A DNA stretch of 64,000 bases. Source: Persicitalea jodogahamensis. Its GTDB lineage: Bacteria; Bacteroidota; Bacteroidia; Cytophagales; Spirosomataceae. Position 1 is the first letter of the stretch; every line of letters begins with the position of its first letter. Shown one piece after another: positions 1-9,705 of this stretch. The notes beneath the pieces are model-generated. The model was given only the letters and a program-made list of their open reading frames with translations. It was not told the origin of the DNA and did no database searches. The DNA lies in NCBI RefSeq assembly GCF_014651615.1, contig NZ_BMXF01000001.1, positions 1,769,731-1,833,730 of the forward strand, given 5' to 3'. The position numbers and the translations under genes are program-made.

Positions 1-134
1 GTTGTCATCGGTCTTCATTGATCGCTTGCGGAAAGAAACCGACTGAGAAGGTCGATCATGAAAATGCATTTCAGACTTGGCTTCGGAAGGCACTGCGAGC
101 CAAAAAGCATCACACCTCGTAATAGCGAATAACA

Positions 135-2078
135 ATGAATAAAAAAGAAATCACCTCATTACTCCTGAATCTTGCCAGTACCAAGAAACTGGATATAGCC
201 GGCACCGACGCCGGCTTTTACACCAGCCTGGCGTTACGAATCGTCGATATTCATGACCTGTATTCTCAGTTGTACGCCGAACATCCGGCCTATGAGGAGA
301 ATTTCAAGAAGCTGATCGAAGTGCTGATTTCGGTACATCAGTCGAGAGCGGAATCCTTGAAAAAGCGGGATGAAAGCAAGGCCGAAAACTGGTTTCTGAG
401 CAATGAGCTGGCGGGTATGAGTTTGTACGTCGATCGCTTTTGCGGCAAGTTGAAAAACCTGCCCGGTAAGCTCGACTACCTGAATGATCTTGGCGTGAAC
501 CTTCTGCACCTGATGCCCATTTTTGCCAGTCCGGAGGGCGAGAGCGATGGCGGATACGCCGTATCTGACTTCCGGAAAGTGGACGAAAAATTCGGTACGA
601 TTCAGGACCTGAGGAAAGTGCAGAGTTCCCTCGGTAAGCGGGGGATGTATCTCATGCTGGACATCGTGCTGAACCATACCTCGCACCGCCACGCTTGGGC
701 CGAAAAAGCAAAGGCTGGCGACAAAGCCTATCAGGATTACTTCTACTTTTTCGAATACAGCACTTTGCCCGAGCAGTATGAGCAGAGTATGCCGGAGGTG
801 TTTCCCGAAGCCGCGCCGGGCAACTTCACCTGGGTGCCCGAATGCAAGAAATGGGTCATGACGGTTTTTCACAACTACCAGTGGGACCTCAATTATTCCA
901 ATCCGCGGGTGCTGGTCGAGATGCTCGACAATGTCCTTTTTTCGGCCAATCTGGGCGTGGACGTGCTACGCATCGACGCTCCGGCTTTCCTGTGGAAGCA
1001 GCTCGGCACCAGCTGCCAGAACCTTCCGCAGGCGCACACGATTCTGCAGCTGATTAAAAAATGCGTGGAGATAGCTGCTCCCGGTATGGCCCTGCTGGGA
1101 GAGGCCATCGTGGCTCCGGCGGCCATCATGAAGTACTTCGGCGAGGGGCGCTACCAGGCCGAAGAGTGTGACTTTGCCTACAATGCCACCCAAATGGCCC
1201 TGCGGTGGGATGCCCTCGCTACCGGCCAGACCTCCGTAATGCGGGCCGCTCAGCCCGTACTGGCCCGAAAGCCCATTGGTACTTCCTGGATAAATTACAC
1301 GCGTTGCCACGACGACATCGGCCTTGGTTATGACGATTACATGATTCAGCAAGGGGGCTACGACCCTTACCCGCACCGGCAGTACTTAAAGGAATACTAC
1401 GCCGGTCAGTTCCCCGGCTCCCCCGCGCGTGGCGCGCTGTTTTCGGTCAACGAAAAAACGCAGGACGCCCGCATCAGCGGCACGCTGGCCTCGCTTTGCG
1501 GACTGGAAAAAGCGATAGAGGAAAACGACGATGCACAGGTGGAAATTTCCATCCGGAAAATCCTGATGATGCAGGGCAGCAGCTTTTTCTTTGGTGGATT
1601 GCCGATGCTTTTTTACGGTGATGAAGCCGCGTACCTCAACGACTATTCTTACCAGGATGATCCGGGAAAGAGCTACGACAACCGCTGGATGCACCGCCCG
1701 ATTATCGACTGGAAAAAGAATGCCCTGGTCAAGAAATCCGGTACGCTTGAGAACCGGGTCTTTTCGGGTATCCGGAAACTACTTTCAATCCGTAAAAATC
1801 TGCCTGTCGTGGCCGACTTTGGCAATATCACGTGGCTGCCGGGACGCAACATTCACATCGCGGGATTTTTGCGATACAGCGAAGAGAAAAAGTTGTATTG
1901 CCTGTTCAATTACAGTCAGGATAGTGCCTATCTGACCTGGTATGCTTTCAAGGAACACGGTGAAGTACCGGTGAAACTGTACGATCTTTGGCAGGAAAAG
2001 TACCATGACGTCGGGAGCGATGATGAGTACCTTGTATTCGAGCCGTACGAGTTTTACTTGATGGAGGTGGTGGAGTAA
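135..2078 (+). CDS. Amylosucrase-type GH13 glucosyltransferase/hydrolase
   Basis: The 647-residue protein lacks a signal peptide, so it should be cytoplasmic. It matches amylosucrase (EC 2.4.1.4), which makes alpha-1,4-glucan from sucrose, in length and in motif order. The GH13 nucleophile is D281 in LRIDAP, the acid/base is E323 in LLGEAI, and the transition-state stabiliser is D393 in CHDD. These numbers nearly coincide with the Neisseria enzyme (D286, E328, D393). QWDLNYSNP (249-257) is a typical amylosucrase segment, and LDIVLNHTS is the conserved region I. The ATG at 135 gives a normal N-terminal helical domain. Sucrose hydrolase or another GH13_4 activity cannot be excluded from sequence. 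The gene stands alone; a glycogen phosphorylase occurs only at 50991-52640. Confidence 0.9.
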   Translation: MNKKEITSLLLNLASTKKLDIAGTDAGFYTSLALRIVDIHDLYSQLYAEHPAYEENFKKLIEVLISVHQSRAESLKKRDESKAENWFLSNELAGMSLYVDRFCGKLKNLPGKLDYLNDLGVNLLHLMPIFASPEGESDGGYAVSDFRKVDEKFGTIQDLRKVQSSLGKRGMYLMLDIVLNHTSHRHAWAEKAKAGDKAYQDYFYFFEYSTLPEQYEQSMPEVFPEAAPGNFTWVPECKKWVMTVFHNYQWDLNYSNPRVLVEMLDNVLFSANLGVDVLRIDAPAFLWKQLGTSCQNLPQAHTILQLIKKCVEIAAPGMALLGEAIVAPAAIMKYFGEGRYQAEECDFAYNATQMALRWDALATGQTSVMRAAQPVLARKPIGTSWINYTRCHDDIGLGYDDYMIQQGGYDPYPHRQYLKEYYAGQFPGSPARGALFSVNEKTQDARISGTLASLCGLEKAIEENDDAQVEISIRKILMMQGSSFFFGGLPMLFYGDEAAYLNDYSYQDDPGKSYDNRWMHRPIIDWKKNALVKKSGTLENRVFSGIRKLLSIRKNLPVVADFGNITWLPGRNIHIAGFLRYSEEKKLYCLFNYSQDSAYLTWYAFKEHGEVPVKLYDLWQEKYHDVGSDDEYLVFEPYEFYLMEVVE

Positions 2079-2545
2079 GGCCTTTCGACGTATAGTTTTA
2101 AACGTTCCTGGCGGGTAAGGTTGCCTGTTCCTGATGCTGGTTCAGCCAATGTCAGAAACATTATGTGTTCATCAGCCTGGTCTGTGTCTCAGGATCCATT
2201 AAAAGTACTTCCGGAGAATTGCGTGAAATAAAGTACCAGTAACTGCCTATACCTGATGGAGGATTCTGTTTGTTTCAGAATGCATCATTCAACGGGGCAG
2301 CTCCGGGTGTATTTTTAAATGTCATTTTTTCTTTGAATTTTTGTATTGCCTTTGGGAATGAGGAGTATCTCAAAACCCGGGGCATGTGCCCCACCATCAT
2401 CTTCAATCTCCCCTTGTACCGAGCATTTCGGTTCTGGTGTTAAATCATCCGGATCGGCCATTTGACTCTCCGACCACACCGTCTGAATTACGAGCTGAAC
2501 GCTTTTATATATTTCATTTTCCACCACCCAAGTCTATTCAGAACT
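2079..2545. other. 467-bp gap; one doubtful small minus-strand ORF
   Basis: No recognised gene lies between the amylosucrase stop and the next start. A minus-strand ORF at 2315-2527 (70 codons, acidic, containing the stretch MADPDDLTPEP) has plausible codon choice and would be divergent from the next gene. It resembles nothing I know and may be chance. No clear terminator hairpin is visible. Confidence 0.4.
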
Positions 2546-3649
2546 ATGAGAATATTGTACACGCTTCTTATTGCATCCCTTACCACAACCGCTTCCCTGG
2601 GGCAAGGCTGCGTAGCCGTGCGCCACATGAGTTGCACCGCTCCCGGTGCGTCTTCGTCCGACCTTTTTGCGCAAAAACATGGCAAGTGGCAGGTGAATAC
2701 GGGGTATCGGTACTTCCGTTCTTTCCGGCACTTCCGGGGCGATGTGCAGGAACACGAGCGAATCGAAAACCACACGGAAGTCGTAAACCTGTCCCACGCA
2801 TTTGATCTGGGGGTTAGTTTTCAGCCCACTACGCGGTTGTCCTTTTCAGTCAATTTGCCCGTGCTGCACAATGATCGTTCTTCCCTGTACGAGCATTATG
2901 GCAATAGCCTCACCGCCAATCCCGGACAGGAACGATTCCATACCCAATCGGCGGGTATCGGCGACCTGCGCGTGTCGTCGAGCTACTGGCTGGTCGATCC
3001 CATGAAGCTCAAAAAGTACAACGTGGCCCTCGGATTGGGAATCAAACTGCCAACGGGAAACTACCGGGTCGAAGGCGATTTTCATAAACTTGACAAGGAG
3101 TCTCAGGAGTACATCCTGCGCAAGCCTGTGGATCAATCCATTCAGTTGGGAGACGGTGGCGTAGGATTCAGTCTGGAAGGGCAAGGGTACTGGCAGGTTG
3201 GCAAGACTACCTCACTTTACGCCAACGGATTCTACCTCTTTAACCCACGCGAAACCAACGGCGTCAGCCGTAATCCGGGCACCGATCCCAGCCCCGTTGA
3301 CGGGTACTTCTCAGTACCGGATCAGTTTGCTGCGCGCGCAGGCGTCAATCAGTCTCTGCCCTTCGTGAAAGGGCTCTCCCTCATGCTGGGCGGGCGCGTG
3401 GAAGGAGTCCCCTCGCACGATGCGATTGGCGGCAGCCGGGGCTTCCGGCGGCCAGGCTACATCGTGTCGGTGGAGCCGGGGGTAGCCTATATGAAAAACG
3501 GATTTTCGGCCGCTGTCACGGTGCCCGTAGCCCTGTATCGCAATCGCACCAAAAGCTACGCCGACCTGCAGGACCCAACGGGTCAGAAGCACGGCGATGC
3601 CGCCTTTGCTGACTATTTGATTTCGGTGAACGTGAGCCGCTGGTTCTGA
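2546..3649 (+). CDS. Putative outer-membrane beta-barrel protein, function unknown
   Basis: The reading frame is open from 2462, but the ATG at 2546 begins a clean signal peptide (MRILYTLLIASLTTTASLG) and is preferred, giving 367 residues. The mature part is rich in alternating aromatic and polar strands such as WQVNTGYRYF and LSFSVNLPVLH, and ends in a terminal aromatic (VSRWF), the usual C-terminal signature of an outer-membrane barrel. The overall look is like the transporter-type family PF13557 (phenol MetA degradation). That family name says little about the substrate. The early CVAVRHMSC segment would place two cysteines near the mature N-terminus. There is no operon partner: the next genes are convergent. 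Confidence 0.6.
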   Translation: MRILYTLLIASLTTTASLGQGCVAVRHMSCTAPGASSSDLFAQKHGKWQVNTGYRYFRSFRHFRGDVQEHERIENHTEVVNLSHAFDLGVSFQPTTRLSFSVNLPVLHNDRSSLYEHYGNSLTANPGQERFHTQSAGIGDLRVSSSYWLVDPMKLKKYNVALGLGIKLPTGNYRVEGDFHKLDKESQEYILRKPVDQSIQLGDGGVGFSLEGQGYWQVGKTTSLYANGFYLFNPRETNGVSRNPGTDPSPVDGYFSVPDQFAARAGVNQSLPFVKGLSLMLGGRVEGVPSHDAIGGSRGFRRPGYIVSVEPGVAYMKNGFSAAVTVPVALYRNRTKSYADLQDPTGQKHGDAAFADYLISVNVSRWF

Positions 3650-3696
3650 TAAGGTACTTCGGTTTCAACGGCTGGCGAGCTTCGTTTAGGAGGTGA

Positions 3697-5045
3697 CTAC
3701 CTGGGGGACTTGGTAATAGGGGAGATCTTTTTGCCGTTCACTTTCACATTGGTAAAAGTAAGCCCGTCAATAATATCCGGATTGTAAGCGCCGTTTTTGG
3801 CCTCCACGTCCACATTCTTAAATGTGAATTGGGCCAGCTTGTCGTACTCGGTGATGGCAATATCGAAGAAAATGTCGCACTTCATGTCGATGTCTTTCAG
3901 GGTGATATGCTCCGAGTAGGAGAGGGGTACTTCCTGCCGCCCTCTTAGATCGAAGAATTGGGTCCAGGGTTTTACGTAAATCAGGCTATGGGCTTGTCCG
4001 GTGACGTTTTCTACGGTAATGTACTCGTATTTCTGAGGAGTGTCAGGCCGCATTTTGAGCCAAAGTACCCGCATGGCCTCCTCTACGTGACAATTCCGCA
4101 TCACGATGTTCTTGTTATGAATGGCTTCACTGCCGCAGGTCAGCGCGGCGTGACAAAACCCAAACTCGCAGTCCTCGATCAGAATGTTGACGTTAGCGCC
4201 ATTGTTTGAGTCGGTATCCGCCCAGGGGCCCTTGCCGCCTTTGAGGGCAATGGCGTCGTCATTGACGGACATATAGCAGCCCTTGATCAGCACGTTGGTG
4301 CAGGCGTCGATGTCGATGGCATCGGTGCTGGGGGCTTTGACGGGCGCGTGCGGCGAGGTAATGTGCAGGTCGAGAATCTTCACATTGGTGCACTGGTAAT
4401 AGTGGCTCGTCCAGAAGCCCGCATTATGCAATTTTACATCTTGCACCTGCACGTTATCGCTGTTCCAGACAAATACCAGTCGAGGTCGTGACACTTCCAG
4501 ATTGGTACACTGCGGATTCTCTTTCCGGCGCTGCCAGAAGGCTTCCCAGTACTTCAGCCCATTGCCATCTATAATACCCTGGCCCGAAATGGTAAAACCA
4601 TCAACCCCTAGGCATTGACCAGCGCCGGGAAGTAATCCAGATTTTGCCCTTCCATGCGTGAGGGCATGGCGGGGTAGTCGGCTATGTCGTCCGACCCTTT
4701 GAGTTTGCCCCCATCGGCCACGTAAAGATGCGTTTTGGGTTTAAAAAATAGCGCTCCGCTCAGAAAAGTACCCTTCGGGATTACTACCACCCCTCCGCCT
4801 TCTCTTGCCGCTTCGTCGATAACTTTCTGGATGGTGACGGTCTGGATGAGGTTGCTGTCGCGCTTGGCCCCAAAATCGGTGATGACATACTGCTTGCCCA
4901 GGTTGCCCAGTTTGACTTTGGTATGATCCAGGAACCAACCCGACATGGGTGTTCCATCAGGAAAAACGTCCTTTTGATTTTTCTGCGCTTCAGCGGCTGA
5001 AAAAAGTCCCAGGAGACAAAAAGTGATGATGCAAGGTAGTTTCAT
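3697..5045 (-). pseudogene. GH28 polygalacturonase-like gene split by a 1-bp deletion
   Basis: The gene would encode a secreted pectin-cleaving parallel beta-helix enzyme of about 450 residues. The 5' part (start at 5045, signal peptide ending AAEAQ) reads through YVITDFGAKRD and a GGGVVVIPKGTF segment, then meets TAG at about 4610. The 3' part continues in another frame with WEAFWQRRKENPQC, then the catalytic STDAIDID, the NDDAIALK pair of acids and CGSE. Inserting one base in GCC TA-GGGG restores A-Y-G-V-D and joins both halves, so a single-base deletion is the lesion. An assembly error is the alternative. It starts 36 bp after the CE12 esterase stop (5081), so the two are a likely operon for rhamnogalacturonan or homogalacturonan breakdown. 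Confidence 0.85.
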
Positions 5046-5080
5046 GGTAATCGACAGATTAACGTCTGGACTTTTTTTTC

Positions 5081-5818
5081 TCATTTGGTTTTTGGTTTGA
5101 TAATACGGTCTGCCAGGGGAAGTTGCAACTCTTTGATGGATGCCAGCACCAATTGCGCCATTTTGCGGGCGCCCAGTTCGCTGAAATGGGTATTGTCCAC
5201 TTTGCCGTCGGGGTAGTTGGGGTGTTCGCCGGGAGCCAGCTGCAGAAACAACAATTTAGAGTTTTCTGATCCGAAGGCTTGAAGCAATTGCTGGCTTTGT
5301 CTGTCCAGGTCTATGAGCGGTGTATTGGTTTCCCGGGCCACAGCGCGCGTAAGTTCGGAGTAGGCATCGTGCGTCCCCACGATTTTTCCATTATCGTCGA
5401 ACTGCCGCCGGGCCACGGGCGTGATAAGCACGGGCCGGGCGTCTTTCGCCCGGCTCTCCTCAATGAAACGAATCAGGTTTTGCCGGAATTCAGTCGGGGT
5501 CGTATAGCTTTTCTTGGTTTCCACCTCGTCGTTGTGCCCGAACTGAATCAGCACATAGTCGCCCGCCTTCAGACCGTCGACCACGGGTTGCCAGCGGGTT
5601 TCCTCGATAAAGGTACGGGTACTTCGCCCGTTCATCGCCCGGTTATCGACTTTTACGCTTTCATCGAAAAAGTAAGCAAAGGGCATTCCCCAGCCCGTTT
5701 CGGGGTAGGCCCGCACAGCTTTCTCCGACATCGTTGAGTCGCCAATGAGGTACACGGTTATAGGGTCGGACGGGTTATTAAAGCCAAACACTACCAGCAA
5801 ACCGACCAGCCAGCACAT
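5081..5818 (-). CDS. Rhamnogalacturonan acetylesterase-like SGNH hydrolase (CE12)
   Basis: The enzyme should remove acetyl groups from pectin backbones in the periplasm or outside the cell. From the preferred start at 5818 (MCWLVGLLVVFGF, a short signal peptide or anchor) it is 245 residues. The SGNH blocks are all present: GDST with nucleophile S28, the N of NRAMNGRST near 62, GHND at 94-97, and D208..H211 in DNTHFSELGA. The reading frame extends upstream to 5908 without a better signal sequence, so the start is uncertain. The GH28 gene follows directly, and the pectin methylesterase lies divergently at 6309, which supports a pectin role. Confidence 0.85.
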   Translation of the reverse strand: MCWLVGLLVVFGFNNPSDPITVYLIGDSTMSEKAVRAYPETGWGMPFAYFFDESVKVDNRAMNGRSTRTFIEETRWQPVVDGLKAGDYVLIQFGHNDEVETKKSYTTPTEFRQNLIRFIEESRAKDARPVLITPVARRQFDDNGKIVGTHDAYSELTRAVARETNTPLIDLDRQSQQLLQAFGSENSKLLFLQLAPGEHPNYPDGKVDNTHFSELGARKMAQLVLASIKELQLPLADRIIKPKTK

Positions 5819-6308
5819 GCTTTTGATTTTATTTTGAAATGGTTTTCGTCCTGGCAGTGAAATAGCCTTCGGGTGCTGCATCTTTCTAGCGGTTTCTGAG
5901 TATGACAATTGTCCTTTCCTGAATTTAAAGCCTGCACAGACCTGCCGGGAATTATTCTGTTCAAGTAGGCAAATATCTACCTGATAATTCGTCCAGGCTA
6001 TCGGTCAGAATCTTGCAAAGCATAAGGAGAACGGGAACCTGATTTACCCAAAAATAAGCTGCGATCGTAGCAAACCATTTCACCCTGAATCGCACTGATT
6101 CACTTGCGGAAATTGAAAACACGATTTGAAAAAGTACTGGTGTATGTGACAGCAGGGTCAAACCAGGGATTAAAAAAACAGGAACGTGTGGAACGCGTCG
6201 GGAAAGGCCAAATGGAATTCTTTTTCAAATGGTCTGGAAATATTGCTCTGTCCGCGAAGTTGAAAACCAGTTTCTGTCCTAACTTGCCGCTCAAACGATT
6301 GAATCGGA
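5819..6308. other. 490-bp divergent intergenic region of the pectin cluster
   Basis: This holds the promoters for the divergent CE12-GH28 and CE8-GH43 transcripts. I see no gene and no clear TAnnTTTG promoter box. Part of it (5819-5908) could be coding if CE12 uses an upstream start. Confidence 0.5.
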
Positions 6309-7346
6309 ATGAAAAGAGTATCTATTGCCAGTTTTCTGCTGCTTTTAACGCAGGTACTTTGGGCTCAAACGCTGGTCAATGCAAACTACCCCTCCTCCTT
6401 CACTGTAGCGCAGGATGGTAGCGGGGATTTCAAAACCATTCAGGAGGCGGTCAACAGTTTCCGGGATCATTCGCAGGAGCGGGTAACGCTGCACATCAGG
6501 AACGGTACCTACGCTGAAAAGCTGGTCATTCCTGCAAATAAGCCCAATATTCACCTCATCGGGGAAAGCCGGGAAGGAGTCATCATCACCTGGGACGATT
6601 ATTCAGGGAAGCCCTACTCATCGGGCAACGACCGGACCGGCAAGCCTGTGCACAGCACCTACACTTCCTATACCGTCTTGGTGGAAGCTCCCGACATCAT
6701 TCTGGAGAACCTGACCATCCGCAACTCCGCCGGCCGGGTGGGGCAGGCGGTAGCGCTCAATGTGCAGGCAGATCGGTTCGTATGCCGCAACTGCGCCCTC
6801 ATTGGCAATCAGGATACTTTGTACGCCGCTGCCGAAGGTAGCCGGCAGTTTTATGATCATTGCCTGATTGAAGGTACCACCGATTTTATTTTCGGTAAGT
6901 CCATTTCTGTTTTTCAATCCTGCACCATCAAAAGCCTGTCAAATTCTTACATTACGGCGGCGGCAACTCCCGTTTACCAGCCCTACGGATTTGTTTTTTT
7001 CGACTGTAATCTGACTGCTGACCCCGAGGCCACCAAAGTGTACCTTGGGCGTCCGTGGCGGCCCAATTCTCACACGGTATTTATACGATGCCAGATGGGA
7101 GAGCATATTGTTCCGGCGGGTTGGGACAACTGGGGAAACCCCGCCAATGAAAAAACGGCCTTTTACGCCGAATACCGAAGCACCGGACCCGGTGCCTCTC
7201 CCGACCAAAGGGTACCTTGGAGCAGACAACTCACTGAAAAAGAAGTAAAAAAGTATACACCCGAAAGTATTCTCTCCATGAGCCGGATTATTGCTGCTCA
7301 GGCAGATGACTGGTTCAAACCCGGTAAACCGGAAGTAAAAAAGTGA
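6309..7346 (+). CDS. Secreted pectin methylesterase (CE8)
   Basis: This 345-residue protein demethylates homogalacturonan. A signal peptide ends at LWAQ (about residue 20). The right-handed beta-helix carries the family's catalytic blocks: GNQDTL with D169, TDFIFG with D192, and LGRPW with R248; the YITAAAT block is also typical. Length is normal for a bacterial CE8. The TGA is separated by one base from the ATG of the GH43 gene, so the two are translationally linked in one operon. It is divergent from the CE12-GH28 pair. Confidence 0.95.
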   Translation: MKRVSIASFLLLLTQVLWAQTLVNANYPSSFTVAQDGSGDFKTIQEAVNSFRDHSQERVTLHIRNGTYAEKLVIPANKPNIHLIGESREGVIITWDDYSGKPYSSGNDRTGKPVHSTYTSYTVLVEAPDIILENLTIRNSAGRVGQAVALNVQADRFVCRNCALIGNQDTLYAAAEGSRQFYDHCLIEGTTDFIFGKSISVFQSCTIKSLSNSYITAAATPVYQPYGFVFFDCNLTADPEATKVYLGRPWRPNSHTVFIRCQMGEHIVPAGWDNWGNPANEKTAFYAEYRSTGPGASPDQRVPWSRQLTEKEVKKYTPESILSMSRIIAAQADDWFKPGKPEVKK

Positions 7347-7347
7347 A

Positions 7348-9036
7348 ATGAAAAATATTTGGCAGTTTGTAATGGGGTTAATGCTGGTGTCTCCTGCGAT
7401 GGCCCAAATAGGAAAGACCGGCAATGCGACTTCCAGCCTGTCAAAAGTATGGGTGGCCGATCAGGGCGACGGAACCTACAAGAATCCGGTGCTGCACGCC
7501 GACTACTCTGACCCGGACGCCTGCCGGGTGGGCGATGATTACTACATGACGGCTTCGAGCTTTAACGCCGCGCCGGGCCTCCCCATCCTGCATTCGAAGG
7601 ATCTGGTCAACTGGCAACTTATCGGCTACGCCCTGAAGCGTCAGCCCCCCATGGCGCATTTTGAGAAACCCCAGCATGGCAATGGCGTGTGGGCACCCGC
7701 GATCAGGTACCACAAAAACGAGTTTTACATCTATTATCCCGATCCTGACTTTGGCATCTACCTGACCAAGGCCTCCAATCCGGCGGGCCCCTGGACCGAG
7801 CCTGTATTGGTGGAAGGAGGCCAGGGCCTGATCGACCCCTGTCCGCTGTGGGATGATGACGGGCAGGTCTACCTGGTCCATGGCTGGGCGGGTAGTCGGG
7901 CGGGAATCAAAAGCATTCTCACCATAAAGAAGCTGAACGCCGAAGGTACGCAGGTACTTGATGAAGGGGTAATCGTATACGACGGCCATGAAGCTGATCC
8001 CACCATTGAAGGCCCCAAGATTTACAAACGCAAAGGGTACTACTACCTTTTTGCGCCGGCCGGAGGAGTTTCCACGGGCTGGCAGCTGGTGCTGCGATCA
8101 AAAAATATTTACGGTCCCTACGAGCGGAAGGTGGTGATGGATCAGGGAAGTACCCCCGTTAATGGGCCGCATCAGGGGGCTTGGGTGGATACCAAATCCT
8201 TAAATGGCAAACCCGGCGAAGACTGGTTTTTGCATTTTCAGGATAAGGGAGCCTACGGAAGGGTAGTCCATCTTCAACCCATGAAATGGGTGAACGACTG
8301 GCCCGTCATAGGTGCCGATGCTGACGGAGATGGCAAAGGGGAACCCGTACTTACGCATAAAAAGCCCACCGTGCTGGCTTCAGGAAAAGTGGGAGCTGCC
8401 GCCGCCACACCACCAGAATCCGACGAGTTTGAGACAACTGCTTTGGGAATGCAGTGGCAATGGCAGGCCAATCCGAAAGGCATCTGGCACACCACCAGCA
8501 ATCAGGGGTACTTGCGGCTCTATTCGTACAAAGCCCCCGGCGATGCCGTAAATAATTGGTTTATCCCGAATCTGCTGCTCCAAAAATTTCCGGCCGAAAC
8601 CTTTATGGCTACCACCAAATTGACCTTTCATCCCAATCCCAAGCTGGAAAATGAGCGCACGGGGCTGATCGTGATGGGTCAAAGCTACGCGTCCCTGGTA
8701 TTGCGAAGCGATAAAGATGGGGTAAAGTTGGTGCAGGTAGTTTGTAAAAAGGCTTACGATGGTGCTCCCGAAGAGGAGAAAATCATCGCTCCCATCGAGA
8801 TGGGAAAGGCCGTCTTTCTCCGGGTTGTGGTGACCGAGGGGGCCAGGTGCCAGTTCAGTTACAGCCTCGACGGGAAGAAGTTTATCAAGGTTGGGGAGCT
8901 TTTTCAGGCCGAAGCTGGTCGCTGGATTGGGGCGAAGATGGGAATATTCTGCACCCGGAATACCCAAACCAACGACTCCGGCTACGCGGATTATGACTGG
9001 TTTCGGGTAGAACCCATTGCGGCGGATGTGCCTTAG
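7348..9036 (+). CDS. Secreted GH43 glycosidase with C-terminal concanavalin-like domain
   Basis: The 562-residue protein has a signal peptide ending AMAQ (residue 20). The five-bladed propeller shows the GH43 triad: base D55 in DYSDPDA, pKa-modulating D163 in IDPCPLW, and acid E221 in TIEGPKIYK. Residues from about 355 to the end form a jelly-roll domain of the beta-xylosidase C-terminal/DUF1349 type, which suggests subfamily 12-like enzymes (xylosidase or arabinofuranosidase). In this pectin operon, an arabinosidase removing side chains is a reasonable guess; specificity cannot be read from sequence. Coupled to the CE8 gene by a 1-bp gap. Confidence 0.9.
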   Translation: MKNIWQFVMGLMLVSPAMAQIGKTGNATSSLSKVWVADQGDGTYKNPVLHADYSDPDACRVGDDYYMTASSFNAAPGLPILHSKDLVNWQLIGYALKRQPPMAHFEKPQHGNGVWAPAIRYHKNEFYIYYPDPDFGIYLTKASNPAGPWTEPVLVEGGQGLIDPCPLWDDDGQVYLVHGWAGSRAGIKSILTIKKLNAEGTQVLDEGVIVYDGHEADPTIEGPKIYKRKGYYYLFAPAGGVSTGWQLVLRSKNIYGPYERKVVMDQGSTPVNGPHQGAWVDTKSLNGKPGEDWFLHFQDKGAYGRVVHLQPMKWVNDWPVIGADADGDGKGEPVLTHKKPTVLASGKVGAAAATPPESDEFETTALGMQWQWQANPKGIWHTTSNQGYLRLYSYKAPGDAVNNWFIPNLLLQKFPAETFMATTKLTFHPNPKLENERTGLIVMGQSYASLVLRSDKDGVKLVQVVCKKAYDGAPEEEKIIAPIEMGKAVFLRVVVTEGARCQFSYSLDGKKFIKVGELFQAEAGRWIGAKMGIFCTRNTQTNDSGYADYDWFRVEPIAADVP

Positions 9037-9116
9037 AGACTGTGGTCTTGCTTAATCAACTAGTATAATCTCGTTTGGAGAGGGGAATTCCTGTCCTGAG
9101 CGGATATGCAATTCTA

Positions 9117-9158
9117 CTCAACCCGCCAAACGCCCGACTCAACTACCCAAACCCGTCA
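9117..9158. promoter_or_regulatory. Two 21-bp tandem repeats, possible LytTR operator
   Basis: Two adjacent 21-bp units begin at 9117 and 9138. Each carries CTCAAC at position 1 and CAAAC at position 11 or 12. On the minus strand the second block reads GTTTGG, close to the published LytTR half-site ([TA][AC][CA]GTTN[AG][TG] in direct repeat). They sit about 40-80 bp before a partial Bacteroidota -7 box (CACCTTTGC near 9194) and upstream of 9241, beside a LytS/LytTR pair. The binding role is inferred. Confidence 0.4.
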
Positions 9159-9240
9159 TTCAGTCCGATTTAGTTTCCGGGGCGGCGGGCAGGAGCCACC
9201 TTTGCATCAGTCAATCACAAAAAAACAACTGATGTATAGT

Positions 9241-9609
9241 ATGAAAAAAACAATCTTATTGATGCTGGGTCTGGTAGCCGGAACCGCATCGTTCGCCCAA
9301 AATTCCAACACTCAATCTTTTTCTGCCATTGAGCCGCAAGTCCATGTGGTAACCACTAACAACCAAAAGGTTAGGCTGATGATCCAGCCAGAAGCTTCGA
9401 AGGGAAAAATCGCTCTACTCGATGATATGGGACACTCGCTCTTTACCGAAACGGTCGCCCTGAACGAAGGCATTATCCAGCAGTTCGACATCGCCCAACT
9501 GGCCACAGGAAAGTACAGCCTGAAAGTGACCACCCCCACGGGTACCGTGACCAAGACCTTTATCATCCAGCCCGTTCCGCACGAGACTTTCGTGGTGTTG
9601 GAATCCTGA
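9241..9609 (+). CDS. Small secreted protein with beta-sandwich domain
   Basis: The ATG at 9241 begins a good signal peptide (MKKTILLMLGLVAGTASFAQ); the frame is open further upstream but without coding character. The mature protein of about 100 residues is a single beta-rich domain: KVRLMIQP, then a DDMGHSLFTE turn, then FDIAQLATGKYSLKV and TKTFIIQP. It resembles the adhesion-like or sorting-type beta-sandwich modules of Bacteroidota, but I do not recognise a named function. The same strand order and the [DN][DE]MG..L[FY].E signature recur in the C-terminal domain of the protein at 11754-12548. A terminator follows, then a LytS/LytTR pair. Confidence 0.7.
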   Translation: MKKTILLMLGLVAGTASFAQNSNTQSFSAIEPQVHVVTTNNQKVRLMIQPEASKGKIALLDDMGHSLFTETVALNEGIIQQFDIAQLATGKYSLKVTTPTGTVTKTFIIQPVPHETFVVLES

Positions 9610-9640
9610 AAATGAGCGCTTATCGGCGCACGTTCAAGCC

Positions 9641-9685
9641 AATCCGACCCACCGACTTTTCCCCGGTCGGTCGGATTCTGTTTTT
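9641..9685 (+). terminator. Rho-independent terminator
   Basis: AATCCGACC (9641-9649) pairs perfectly with GGTCGGATT (9669-9677), followed by TTTTT at 9681-9685. It ends the small secreted protein transcript and separates it from the histidine kinase at 9706. Confidence 0.8.
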
Positions 9686-9705
9686 ATTGAACTAGATTTG
9701 TCATC

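Noticed and set aside
966-1376. Long minus-strand ORF inside the amylosucrase gene
   Set aside because: It is a frame shadow: the plus-strand frame has all catalytic motifs and the minus-strand translation has no recognisable domain.
4080-4160. Missing GHG motif in the GH28 remnant read as inactivation
   Set aside because: CGSE replaces it in this position, as in other exo-acting GH28 enzymes, so the frameshift is the real lesion.
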